Source of the DNA: Paenibacillus sp. yr247
GTDB taxonomy: Bacteria; Bacillota; Bacilli; Paenibacillales; NBRC-103111
Direction: 5' to 3'
Assembly: GCF_900103825.1 (NCBI RefSeq)
Contig: NZ_FNIF01000012.1
Span: 59,340 to 123,339 of the forward strand
Length of the DNA stretch: 64,000 nucleotides
In this document: positions 46,207 to 54,788 of the stretch, piece after piece
Numbering within the stretch: the stretch's first letter is position 1
Layout of the letters: each line of letters begins with the position of its first letter
Program-made: the position numbers and the translations under genes
The notes under the pieces: model-generated
The model's database searches: none
What the model saw: the letters and a program-made list of their open reading frames with translations, nothing else
Told to the model about the DNA's origin: nothing

Positions 46207-46224
46207 TACACGATAAATCGTGTA
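46207..46224. promoter_or_regulatory. Perfect operator-like palindrome upstream of module 5
   Basis: TACACGAT-AA-ATCGTGTA is a perfect inverted repeat of eight bases per arm. It lies directly before TATGATATATTATAA, a good -10 region, and about 60 bases before the first permease gene. Module 5 has no two-component pair, so a repressor of the LacI or GntR type binding here is likely (inference). No such regulator gene is in this part of the window. Confidence 0.55.
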
Positions 46225-46244
46225 TGATATATTATAAAAAACAA

Positions 46245-46258
46245 AATAAGAGCGCTTA
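46245..46258. promoter_or_regulatory. cre-like site (CcpA)
   Basis: TAAGAGCGCTTACA shares the central GCGCTTACA half with the cre consensus but deviates in the left arm. It lies between the palindrome and the permease start, a roadblock position. Motif match only. Confidence 0.3.
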
Positions 46259-46282
46259 CAACAAGAGGGAGGACATTCCGGA

Positions 46283-47206
46283 ATGGTAAATCCAGATTTA
46301 GCTAGTTTGAAGAAAAGAACGCTAAGACATTGGCAGTTGTATTTGATCGTTCTACTTCCGACGATTTTTCTCATCACCTTTAACTATGTACCAATGCTTG
46401 GTATCCAGCTTGCCTTTAAGGAGTTCAGTCCCGTCAAAGGTATTTGGGGCAGTCCGTGGGTAGGTGGCAAACAGTTCAACATGTTCTTCACCTCACCGTT
46501 CTTCTGGCCGGTAATCCGTAATACATTGCTGCTCAGTGTTTACTCCTTACTCATTGGTACGCCTGCAGCCATCTTTCTTGCCCTCGCTATGAACGAGGTA
46601 CCAAGCCAGCGATTCAAGAAAGTCGTTCAAATGATAACGTACGCTCCTTACTTTATCTCTACCGTTGTACTTGTCGGCATTATCAACATCGTTCTTTCAC
46701 CTAGCACCGGCATCTACGGGCAATTCGCTCACCTATTTGGCATCGAACAAGCTTATGATATTTTGGGTCAACCGAAGGCATTCCCGTCTTTGTATGTATG
46801 GTCAGGCGTGTGGCAGGAAACGGGCTACGGCGCTGTTATCTATTTAGCCTCGCTTGCGAACATCAATCCGGAGATGCATGAAGCTTCCAAGATTGATGGC
46901 GCTTCAAGACTGCAGCGGATCATCAACATCGATTTGCCTGCCATTCGCCCGACGATTATCGTGCTTCTCATTCTTTCCGTCGGCGGCCTGCTCAGTGTTG
47001 GATTCGAGAAGGTGTTCCTGCTGCAAAATATGCTGAATTTGGATGCTTCGGAAGTCATTTCTACTTATGTGTATAAGATCGGACTTGTGAATACAAATTA
47101 CAGCTTTGCTGTTGCGGTGGGTCTGTTCAATTCCATCGTTGGCTTCATTCTTATCTTTACGACCAACCTGCTTGCCAAAAAATATTCTGACTCCAGCTTG
47201 TTCTGA
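46283..47206 (+). CDS. ABC transporter permease, LplB type
   Basis: The 307-residue membrane protein has about six spans (LYLIVLLPTIFLITFNYVPM, LGIQLAFKEFSPVKGIWGS). The EAA loop reads MHEASKIDGASRLQRIINI then DLPAIRPT. The ATG follows GAGGGAGGACATTCCGG. The partner gene begins 16 bases after the stop. Confidence 0.93.
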   Translation: MVNPDLASLKKRTLRHWQLYLIVLLPTIFLITFNYVPMLGIQLAFKEFSPVKGIWGSPWVGGKQFNMFFTSPFFWPVIRNTLLLSVYSLLIGTPAAIFLALAMNEVPSQRFKKVVQMITYAPYFISTVVLVGIINIVLSPSTGIYGQFAHLFGIEQAYDILGQPKAFPSLYVWSGVWQETGYGAVIYLASLANINPEMHEASKIDGASRLQRIINIDLPAIRPTIIVLLILSVGGLLSVGFEKVFLLQNMLNLDASEVISTYVYKIGLVNTNYSFAVAVGLFNSIVGFILIFTTNLLAKKYSDSSLF

Positions 47207-47222
47207 TTAAGGGGGAACATAC

Positions 47223-48125
47223 TTGAACCAAGCAATACGCATTCGAGAAACATGGGAAGACCGACTACTCCTTACGTTCATTTACATTGCGCTCGGCATA
47301 ATTACGATAGCCGTTGCTTACCCGATTATTTATATCATCAGCTCCTCATTCAGCTCATCGTTCGCTGTTTTGGGAGGTAAAGTCTGGCTCCTGCCAGTAG
47401 AACCAACGTTGTACGGCTATGCAGCAGTGTTCCAATATCAGCAAATTTGGAAAGGATACCTGAATTCTATTTTATATACTGGCGCAGGCTCTACACTTAG
47501 CGTCATGCTCACCATTATGATGGCGTATCCAATCTCGAGAAAAACGTTCGTTGGCAGAAATATACTCGTCTGGCTGCTGTTGTTTGCGATGTTGTTTAGT
47601 GGCGGACTCATTCCATACTATCTGGTCATACGCAATTTGCATTTGCTGAATACGGTTTGGGCGATGATCCTGCCTGGTGCGTTAAGCATCTTCTCGGTTA
47701 TAGTGGCGAAGTCGTTCTTCCAATCCTCGATTCCGAACGATTTGTATGAAGCGGCACAAATCGACGGTTGCTCAGATACCGGATTTCTCATCAGAGTCGT
47801 GCTGTTTCTATCGAAGCCGGTTATCGCGGTGCTGTTTCTGTGGTCGGCGGTCGGCAACTGGAACTCATATTTTAATGCGCTGATCTTCCTGAATGACGCA
47901 AGCTTGTATCCACTTCAGCTCGTACTTCGAGAGATTTTGGTCAACAACAATGTGAACACGAGCTCGATGTCGCTAAGCGCAGAGCAGCTGAAACACTTTG
48001 AAGATATGAAAACGCTGCTAAAGTACTCAGTCATCGTCATCTCGAGCATCCCGGTTCTCATTCTTTATCCGTTTATTCAAAAGTATTTCGTGAAGGGGGT
48101 GATGGTAGGGGCTATCAAGGAATAG
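47223..48125 (+). CDS. ABC transporter permease, LplC/YtcP type
   Basis: The 300-residue partner permease has LFSGGLIPYYLVIRNLHLLN, the EAA loop LYEAAQIDGCSDTGFLIR then VVLFLSKP (the usual Pro after the first LP is changed to FL), and the C-terminus FIQKYFVKGVMVGAIKE. The start is TTG 47223 after AAGGGGGAACATAC. Confidence 0.92.
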   Translation: MNQAIRIRETWEDRLLLTFIYIALGIITIAVAYPIIYIISSSFSSSFAVLGGKVWLLPVEPTLYGYAAVFQYQQIWKGYLNSILYTGAGSTLSVMLTIMMAYPISRKTFVGRNILVWLLLFAMLFSGGLIPYYLVIRNLHLLNTVWAMILPGALSIFSVIVAKSFFQSSIPNDLYEAAQIDGCSDTGFLIRVVLFLSKPVIAVLFLWSAVGNWNSYFNALIFLNDASLYPLQLVLREILVNNNVNTSSMSLSAEQLKHFEDMKTLLKYSVIVISSIPVLILYPFIQKYFVKGVMVGAIKE

Positions 48126-48173
48126 AACAGTCCCAATCGTAGGTCGTTTCAAAGACAATTAGGAGGGGTGTAC

Positions 48174-49859
48174 ATGCTTCGCATTAACAAAATGGTTTTC
48201 GTAGCAGCACTAATTAGCGTACTATTGGTCATTTCGGCATGCTCGTCGAACAACGAAAGCAATAATGGGGGAAGCAATGCGGCGAATAGTTCGGCATCCG
48301 GCAATGCAAGTGCTGTCGATCAAAATAAAGTCATCGACGTGTCCTTCTTCGCCGTACCAGGTAGCGATATTATTGACTTGAAAATGAACTGGTTCACTAA
48401 CTATGTCAAAGAAAACTATAAGCTGAATATATCGTTCAACATCGCGCCTTCTAGCGATGCAGCGACGAAGCAATCGCTTCTGCTCTCGAGTGGCGACTAT
48501 CCAGATGTATTCTGGAGCGGGAACTTCTCGCCATCTGACATTCTGAAGTACTCGAAGCAGGGCATTATCGTTCCACTCAACAAATATATTGACCAATACG
48601 CCCCGAACTTGGCGAAGGCGATCAAAAGCGCTCCTGGTCTGAAGTCTGCCATTACAGCTCCAGATGGCAATATATATGGCTTGCCAAGCTACAACACATG
48701 CTGGCACTGTTTTTGGTGGAACAAAGCATGGATCGACAAGAGTCTGCTAGAGAAATACAATCTGCAAATGCCTACAACAACCGATGAATTCGAGCATGTG
48801 CTGCAAGTGTTCAAGGACAACGGCATTACACCGTACACAGGATCTTCAGATAGCTACGATCCAATTCCTTACTTAATGAATGCATTCACGTACGATAATG
48901 CATCAGATTACTTTGACGTTCAGGATGGTAAAGTACAGTATGCACCTACGCTTGATGGCTGGAAGCAAGGACTTTCCTACCTGAACAACTTGTATAAGAA
49001 AGGCTTGATTGATAAGCAAGCGCTAAGCCAGAAGAGCGATATTGTTAATCAAATGGCGTCACAAGGCAAAGTCGGTATCGTTCCGTTCCTCTACAGCGGA
49101 TCATTCATCGATATGGGTAGCCCAAAGTACAAGAACTGGGTTACGATTCCGCCGCTTAAAGGGCCGAATGGAGTGCAATATGCGGCTTTCAGCGGTAACA
49201 GCCCCAAAACACTCACCTTCGCTGTGACAAACAAAGCAACCGAAGAGAAAATCGTTCGTCTGATGAAGCTCATTAATTTCATTTATTCGCCGGAAGGCAC
49301 GCAAATGCTGAACTACGGTCCGGAAGGCAAGTACTGGACGAAAGCAGAGAATGGCGTTAAAGGTCTGAGCGGTGAGCAAGCATTGTTTATTACACAGTCC
49401 GATAAGTTCTATTCTGCCGGTGCGAAGCAGAACGAAGGCTGGAACCAAATGGGTCCTGTCTTCCAGGACATGACGTGGAGAAATGGCTTTGTTAAAGCAG
49501 CTTCGCCATTCACAGCTGAAGGTCTGGAATCGCTGCTGCTTTTGGAAACGATGAAGAACTACGCAGGTCATCAGCCGAAGCAAGTATACCCTGGTGCGGT
49601 CTATATGGAAGATAAGCAGAACCAGAAGTTCGCTTTACTCAAGACGAACATTGAGCAGTACATGAAACAGTGGACGGCTCAGTTCATCCTTGGCAACAAA
49701 TCGGTGGACAAAGACTGGCAAGAGTATATTGAAGGCTTTAAGAAGCTCGGTTTGGACGAATATTTGAAGATTTCGCAAGATGCTATGATTACGCCGTTCG
49801 ATACTTCTGCATATCAGTCAGATTTGAAGACGGTTGAATTTTTATCGTCGTTAAAATAA
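48174..49859 (+). CDS. ABC transporter substrate-binding lipoprotein (LipO-like)
   Basis: The 561-residue protein has a signal peptide with lipobox VISAC (cysteine near residue 24) and an asparagine/serine-rich linker (NNESNNGGSNAANSSASGNA). The mature part has DGNIYGLPSYNTCWHCFWWN, FEHVLQVFKDNGITPYTGSS and FVKAASPFTAEG. ATG 48174 follows AGGAGGGGTGTAC; an overlapping GTG at 48168 is within the ribosome-binding region. It supplies the permeases at 46283 and 47223. Confidence 0.92.
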   Translation: MLRINKMVFVAALISVLLVISACSSNNESNNGGSNAANSSASGNASAVDQNKVIDVSFFAVPGSDIIDLKMNWFTNYVKENYKLNISFNIAPSSDAATKQSLLLSSGDYPDVFWSGNFSPSDILKYSKQGIIVPLNKYIDQYAPNLAKAIKSAPGLKSAITAPDGNIYGLPSYNTCWHCFWWNKAWIDKSLLEKYNLQMPTTTDEFEHVLQVFKDNGITPYTGSSDSYDPIPYLMNAFTYDNASDYFDVQDGKVQYAPTLDGWKQGLSYLNNLYKKGLIDKQALSQKSDIVNQMASQGKVGIVPFLYSGSFIDMGSPKYKNWVTIPPLKGPNGVQYAAFSGNSPKTLTFAVTNKATEEKIVRLMKLINFIYSPEGTQMLNYGPEGKYWTKAENGVKGLSGEQALFITQSDKFYSAGAKQNEGWNQMGPVFQDMTWRNGFVKAASPFTAEGLESLLLLETMKNYAGHQPKQVYPGAVYMEDKQNQKFALLKTNIEQYMKQWTAQFILGNKSVDKDWQEYIEGFKKLGLDEYLKISQDAMITPFDTSAYQSDLKTVEFLSSLK

Positions 49860-49871
49860 GTAGATCAGGCA

Positions 49872-49921
49872 GTCCTGAGAGAGTATGGACGAGCGAATAG
49901 CTGACCTTACTCTTTCAGGAT
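49872..49921 (+). terminator. Long hairpin after the binding-protein gene
   Basis: GTCCTGAGAGAGTA pairs with TACTCTTTCAGGAT with one or two mismatches, enclosing about 20 bases. No long T-run follows. It is likely an attenuator between transport and enzyme genes. Confidence 0.4.
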
Positions 49922-49999
49922 GCTCTGCTGAGCAAGCCATGCTGTCATCGCAATTCCGTTATGGCTGATTTCATTTCACTTTTTTGGAGGATGTTTTGT

Positions 50000-50971
50000 A
50001 TGGCTCATCAACAATTGGTAAAAAGGCAACAATGGTTTGTCAATCAAAGATTCGGGATGTTCATTCATTTTAATAGCGCTACCTTCCAGTTTGCCGATAC
50101 GGAAATCAAAGATTGGGAATTCGCGCATGAGAATAACGATGAGCCTAGAAGATTCCCATTCGATCCCAAAGACTGGAATCCAGACCAGTTGGATTGCAGC
50201 CAATGGGCACGAGCCGCTAAATCCGCAGGTATGAAGTTTGCCGCATTGACGGCGAAGCATCATGAAGGCTTCAGCCTGTGGCCAACCCGTTACAGCGATC
50301 ATTGCGTAAAAAATTCCCCTTGCAAAACAGATATCGTAAAAGAATATCTCGATGCTTTTAGACAGGAAGGAATATCGGCCGGACTTTATTTCTCCATGCT
50401 GGACCTCCATCATCAGATTGGCAGGAAAAAATGCTCCCCGGAAGATAATCAATTTATCAAAAACCAGATCGAAGAACTGCTGACGGGCTACGGCGACCTA
50501 CCGTTCCTGATCATTGACGGTTGGAACGCCCCTTGGGGAGGTCCTTATTTTGCGGATCTTCCGTTTAATGAAATCGACGAATTGGTGAAAAAGCTTCAGC
50601 CCGATTGTTTGTTGATGAATATCAGTGGAGAATCCGATCTGGACGGTACTGACATCGTTTTTTACGAAAATGCCGCCGGTCAGGAGATCGCCGACTTCTT
50701 TGCCGGCCCGGGCGCGAGTTGCAATATTTTGACGGACACCTGGTTCTGGAGAACATATCATCCGACGATGGAACAGAAGTCTGCTGACTGGGCACTTGAT
50801 AAAATCGTGAATGCGAATAAGCATAACTGTAGTTTTTTGTTAAACGGTGCGCCTAATCAACACGGATTGCTAGATGCCAATGTTTTGGATCGCTTCAAAG
50901 AGATCGGAGAGAGATTCCACCCACCTGCGGATTTACAGACTTTGCCCAATAAGTGGCTATATCGGAAGTGA
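50000..50971 (+). CDS. Alpha-L-fucosidase-like glycoside hydrolase (GH29), catalytic domain only
   Basis: The 323-residue protein matches the GH29 barrel: WFVNQRFGMFIHFNSATFQF, WARAAKSAGMKFAALTAKHH followed by EGFSLWPTRYSDH, LDAFRQEGISAGLYFSMLDL, and the nucleophile region LPFLIIDGWN (aspartate). There is no signal peptide, so it acts in the cytoplasm, and it lacks the C-terminal beta-sandwich of full-length enzymes (about 430-500 residues). ATG 50000 follows TTGGAGGATGTTTTGT. It would release L-fucose from imported oligosaccharides. Confidence 0.85.
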   Translation: MAHQQLVKRQQWFVNQRFGMFIHFNSATFQFADTEIKDWEFAHENNDEPRRFPFDPKDWNPDQLDCSQWARAAKSAGMKFAALTAKHHEGFSLWPTRYSDHCVKNSPCKTDIVKEYLDAFRQEGISAGLYFSMLDLHHQIGRKKCSPEDNQFIKNQIEELLTGYGDLPFLIIDGWNAPWGGPYFADLPFNEIDELVKKLQPDCLLMNISGESDLDGTDIVFYENAAGQEIADFFAGPGASCNILTDTWFWRTYHPTMEQKSADWALDKIVNANKHNCSFLLNGAPNQHGLLDANVLDRFKEIGERFHPPADLQTLPNKWLYRK

Positions 50972-51052
50972 ATTAACATTCGCTGAATGGAATCTGCGAA
51001 TGGTGAGTGTCTTAAGGTTTTGAAGGCATAAAAAGGAAGAGGAAGATTCATT

Positions 51053-52234
51053 ATGGGTAAAATGCTCTCCATCGCTGTGATCGGAGGTCCGGCGTACGAT
51101 CCCTTATATCGGGAGCTTGATAAATTTCAGCAACAGACTGGAATCAAAGTGAACATCGGATTTAAGGGCTCTCATCCGGAGTTGAACCAACACCTGAGAA
51201 ATAGGCATGAATCTGGCAGTGTCGGCTATGATCTTGTATCTACGCATACGAAATATGCTCCGTCGCAATCGTTTCTGATGCCTCTTGATTCCTTGTTTTC
51301 CAAATTCGAGCTTGATGAATTGAATCCAATGCTGAGGGAATTGGCAACGATCGGAGGACAACTGATGTCGTTTCCTCGAAACGTGGATGTTCGATTGTTA
51401 TATTACAGGAGCGATTGGTTTGAAGAACTTGGACTCCAGTATCCCTTTACCTGGGAGCAATTAGTACAAGTTAGCCAGAAGCTTCGCAAAGCCGGTCGAT
51501 TTGGATTCGTGTTTACCGGCAGGGAATCGGGCCTATTCGGAACCTTCTACGAGTTGTTGACTAGTGCTGGGGGGGAGCTGTTCGATGAACAGTTGCAGCC
51601 TGCTTTCGATTCTAATGCCGGCGAATGGGGCTTGAGTCTGCTTAGGCAGTTGTTTGAAGAAGGGTTGGTACCGAAAGAACTACCATCTTTTCATTACGAT
51701 GAGGCTTCGTCTTTCTTTCGAGATGGACACTGCGCGATGGTGACGGACTGGCCGGGGTATTACAGCTTATATGCAGGGGCGGAATCTAAAATAGCAGAAA
51801 GGTTCGATTTGGCTCCGTTGCCTGCCGGACCGACTGGAAAAACCGCGGTTTACGGCGGAAGTCATTCGTTCGGGATTCCCTGTGATTGCAAGGAAAAGGA
51901 AGCGGCAGCCGAACTTCTGCGGTTTCTCGTCTCGGAGGAAGTACAGTCGGTCGATGCCGAACATGGACATATTCCAGTCCGCCCTAAGCTTCTTCAGAGC
52001 ATGAAGCAATCGTCCTCCTCCGGCACGATTGAAATGAAGCGGTGGGACGCCTTGGAAAAAACTCTGCGGGATTTCGTCATCATTCCGCCGAAATTTCAAG
52101 AATATCCTGATGTGGAGGAGAAGTTGTGGCAGTTCATGCAGAAGGGCATTACAGGGGAACTATCTGTGAAGAACAGCCTGCGGGCGGCCTATGATGAGAT
52201 TAGCAGGCTTGTGTCTCGTTACCGGAAGCCGTAA
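51053..52234 (+). CDS. Solute-binding-protein homologue without signal peptide
   Basis: The 393-residue protein starts MGKMLSIAVIGGPAYDPLYR directly in the binding-protein fold. Similarity to sugar-binding proteins is clear (ELDKFQQQTGIKVNIGFKGS, LMSFPRNVDVRLLYYRSDWF, FRDGHCAMVTDWPGYYSLYA, PLPAGPTGKTAVYGGSHSF). There is neither a signal peptide nor a lipobox, and the ATG has a proper ribosome-binding site (AAAAGGAAGAGGAAG), so this does not look like a mistaken start. It is predicted to stay in the cytoplasm. Its role there, such as buffering or sensing a ligand, is unknown. Confidence 0.85.
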   Translation: MGKMLSIAVIGGPAYDPLYRELDKFQQQTGIKVNIGFKGSHPELNQHLRNRHESGSVGYDLVSTHTKYAPSQSFLMPLDSLFSKFELDELNPMLRELATIGGQLMSFPRNVDVRLLYYRSDWFEELGLQYPFTWEQLVQVSQKLRKAGRFGFVFTGRESGLFGTFYELLTSAGGELFDEQLQPAFDSNAGEWGLSLLRQLFEEGLVPKELPSFHYDEASSFFRDGHCAMVTDWPGYYSLYAGAESKIAERFDLAPLPAGPTGKTAVYGGSHSFGIPCDCKEKEAAAELLRFLVSEEVQSVDAEHGHIPVRPKLLQSMKQSSSSGTIEMKRWDALEKTLRDFVIIPPKFQEYPDVEEKLWQFMQKGITGELSVKNSLRAAYDEISRLVSRYRKP

Positions 52235-52386
52235 CTAGTGACCGAGTCGTTCGACGGATATCGAGACTGATTTGATGATCTGCGTACACAGTCCGGGGAT
52301 CGTTATATGCTTTGTTTATAGACAGACTATCGGATAGTAGATGCAAATATTCAAGTGATTTCATGTTGTGGAAAGGAGGAGCATCA

Positions 52387-53166
52387 GTGGTATTAGCGAA
52401 TCATACAGCAATCGTTACAGGCGGTGGTTCTGGAATCGGCAAGGAATGCGTCCGCTTGTTCGCCGAGTCGGGAGCAAATGTCGTTATTGCGGATTGGAAT
52501 GAAGCGGAAGCGAATCGAGTCGCCGAAGAAATTAATAATCAACATGCATCGCTAAACAGGTCTCCGCGGGCGATCGCTGTCCGAACAGACGTTTCGAAAG
52601 TGAAAGATGTGGAGCTATTGGTGGCGAAGACATTGGAAACTTACGGCGGCATAGACGTTTTGCTCAATAACGCCGCGGTAATTTTGCCGAAGCATTTGGA
52701 AGAAATTGATGAAGCGGAATTCGACAAAGTCGTCGCTGTCAATTTGAAAGGCGTATTTCTCGTCACCAAACATGCAATCCCGTTCATTAAGCGCAACCAA
52801 GGAACAATTGTGAACATGGCATCGTTAAATGGCCTTGTAGGACAGCGGCAAAATCCCGTATATGCCGCAACCAAAGGCGGGGTTATCGCCATGACCAAAT
52901 CGCTCGCTTTGGATTATGCGGCCGATGGTGTCCGTGTCAACTGCGTATGCCCTGCTGGAGTTATGACGCCTCTGTTACAGGAATGGACGCAAATGCAAGA
53001 CGATCCGGCGATGACGGTTCAGGCTTTAAATGACATGCATCCGTTAGGACGTCCCGCAAAACCGGAAGAAGTGGCGCAGGTGGTATTGTATTTGGCAAGC
53101 AGTCAATCGGCATTTATTACCGGAACGGCGCTTCCCGTGGACGGAGGCGCTTCCCTAGGTTATTAA
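52387..53166 (+). CDS. Short-chain dehydrogenase/reductase (possible L-fucose dehydrogenase)
   Basis: The 259-residue protein is a classical SDR: cofactor motif TGGGSGIG (residues 11-18), NNAA, active-site serine in NMASLNG and YAATK, and the C-terminus GTALPVDGGASLGY. The acidic residue after beta-2 (VVIADWNEA) favours NAD. GTG 52387 follows GGAAAGGAGGAGCATCA. Between a GH29 fucosidase and an acid-sugar dehydratase, oxidation of L-fucose or a similar aldose to the lactone is the natural reading, but sequence alone does not prove it. Confidence 0.85.
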   Translation: MVLANHTAIVTGGGSGIGKECVRLFAESGANVVIADWNEAEANRVAEEINNQHASLNRSPRAIAVRTDVSKVKDVELLVAKTLETYGGIDVLLNNAAVILPKHLEEIDEAEFDKVVAVNLKGVFLVTKHAIPFIKRNQGTIVNMASLNGLVGQRQNPVYAATKGGVIAMTKSLALDYAADGVRVNCVCPAGVMTPLLQEWTQMQDDPAMTVQALNDMHPLGRPAKPEEVAQVVLYLASSQSAFITGTALPVDGGASLGY

Positions 53167-53190
53167 ATTCGCTACATTGGAGAGATGACA

Positions 53191-54288
53191 ATGAAAATAA
53201 CAAAAGTTGAACCGTTTGTGCTGCACGTTCCAATAAATCCGCCGATTACTGATGCCATCAACGTGGCAACACATTGGGGTCTGGCCGGCGTGAGGATTTT
53301 TACGGACGAGGGGTTTGTCGGTTACGGATATACGGGTACTTGCGCGCATGGGGACGACATGATCGTAGAAACAATCGAAAGGTATTATGCGCCCGAATTG
53401 ATCGGCAAGGACCCATTTATGGTGAAAGCGATCTGGGATTCGCTTCGTTTTGGAAAGATGCATTGGATCGGCCGCTCCGGCATAACCCATATGGCCCTGG
53501 CTGCGGTCGATATCGCGCTTTGGGACATTATGGCGAAGGCATCCAATAAACCGCTGTGGCAGTATTTGGGCGGCCATAAGGAGAAGGGCATTAAGGCGTA
53601 TAACACGAACGGCGGATGGCTCAACTGGTCAAAGGAACGGTTGCTGAAAGATGTTACAGACATTGTGGAACAGGGCTTCACCGGCGTCAAGATCAAAGTA
53701 GGCAAAACGGATCCGCATGAGGATTACGACCGGGTCAAGGCGGTCCGGAAGGCGATCGGCGACGAGGTCATTTTCATGATCGACGTGAACCAGCAATGGA
53801 ATATCAACACGGCAATGACATGGGGCAAAAAGCTCGAGGAGTTCGATTTGTTTTGGTTGGAGGAGCCGTTGAATCCGGATGATATCATGGGGCATAAAAA
53901 ATTGGCGGACGCGTTGAACGTGCCCATAGCGCTTGGCGAACATGTTTATAACAAATACGCTTTCCGGGATTACATTCATTCCGGCGCGATTGAATATTGC
54001 CAGGTCGATGTTACACGAGTGGCTGGTATCACCGAATGGCTTCAGGTAGCGGGACTGGCCGCTTCTTACGACATTCCGATTTGTCCGCATGTAGGGGATA
54101 TGGGGCAGATTCATCAGCATCTGGTCGCGGCAACCCAGGGATCGATCATGCTGGAATACATTCCGTGGATTCGGGACATCTTCGTAGAGCCGGCGACTGT
54201 CCGGAACGGCCACTACATCCTTCCCGAAATGCCCGGTGCATCCACGGAGATTATTTCAAAGTTTTTCGACGAATACCGCGTTCGCTAA
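53191..54288 (+). CDS. Enolase-superfamily sugar-acid dehydratase (mandelate racemase subgroup)
   Basis: The 365-residue protein has the two-domain enolase-superfamily layout. Catalytic residues are K167 and K169 (GVKIKVGK), metal ligands D198 (IDVNQQW), E224 (WLEEPL) and E250 (LGEHV), and the general-base histidine H300 (CPHVGD). This set is typical of acid-sugar dehydratases such as L-fuconate, L-rhamnonate or gluconate dehydratase. The ATG at 53191 has GGAGAG six bases upstream; the in-frame ATG at 53185 touches it. It probably acts after the dehydrogenase to give a 2-keto-3-deoxy sugar acid. Confidence 0.87.
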   Translation: MKITKVEPFVLHVPINPPITDAINVATHWGLAGVRIFTDEGFVGYGYTGTCAHGDDMIVETIERYYAPELIGKDPFMVKAIWDSLRFGKMHWIGRSGITHMALAAVDIALWDIMAKASNKPLWQYLGGHKEKGIKAYNTNGGWLNWSKERLLKDVTDIVEQGFTGVKIKVGKTDPHEDYDRVKAVRKAIGDEVIFMIDVNQQWNINTAMTWGKKLEEFDLFWLEEPLNPDDIMGHKKLADALNVPIALGEHVYNKYAFRDYIHSGAIEYCQVDVTRVAGITEWLQVAGLAASYDIPICPHVGDMGQIHQHLVAATQGSIMLEYIPWIRDIFVEPATVRNGHYILPEMPGASTEIISKFFDEYRVR

Positions 54289-54788
54289 CCTACGATAGGG
54301 GCGCATATTACTCGAAGGTAAATTCGCACCAGCAGGCAGCTATGAAGTATGAAGGCACATGCCAGGTGAAGGGAAAGTACAAGCAGAATAAATTTAGAAG
54401 TTTCGACAATAAATTTATCTTCACGTTACGTCCTCTCATGAAATAAATTGGATATCGTTTAAAGGGTCATTTAGAGTACCATTTAAGGAATTTGTAGACT
54501 GAATTAGAGTTTATTTTTCTAAAATATAAATTAATTTTGGAGAAACCGGTTAAAAAACTATTAAAAAGCTCTGGTTCTTAAAAAAGGGCAAATTAAAGCA
54601 GACCCAGGAAAACACACCTAGTTCACTCGGTTCAACATTTTTATATTCTCAAACCCTTTAAGAAACCAGGCTAATCTGGGTTTAAACATTCCAATTAGAG
54701 CGAATGTAATTAATAATAATCATTCAATCTTTTCTATCTATACAATCCCTTGGACATGATTAAAAAGAAGCTGATGGACCAATTAGTA
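54289..54788. other. Convergent intergenic region, one unassigned fragment
   Basis: I see no intact gene. Up to 54446 one frame reads AAMKYEGTCQVKGKYKQNK, FRSFDNKFIFTLRPLMK and then a normal stop. It looks like the C-terminus of a deleted gene; I cannot name it. The rest is A+T-rich. No clear terminator for either flanking gene was found. Confidence 0.35.

Noticed and set aside
53629..54213. Minus-strand open frame of 194 codons
   Set aside because: Antisense shadow of the enolase-superfamily dehydratase, whose catalytic residues are all present on the plus strand.
53997..54446. Plus-strand open frame of 149 codons
   Set aside because: The first two thirds are an out-of-frame shadow of the dehydratase gene; only the last 45 residues beyond 54300 look like a possible gene fragment.
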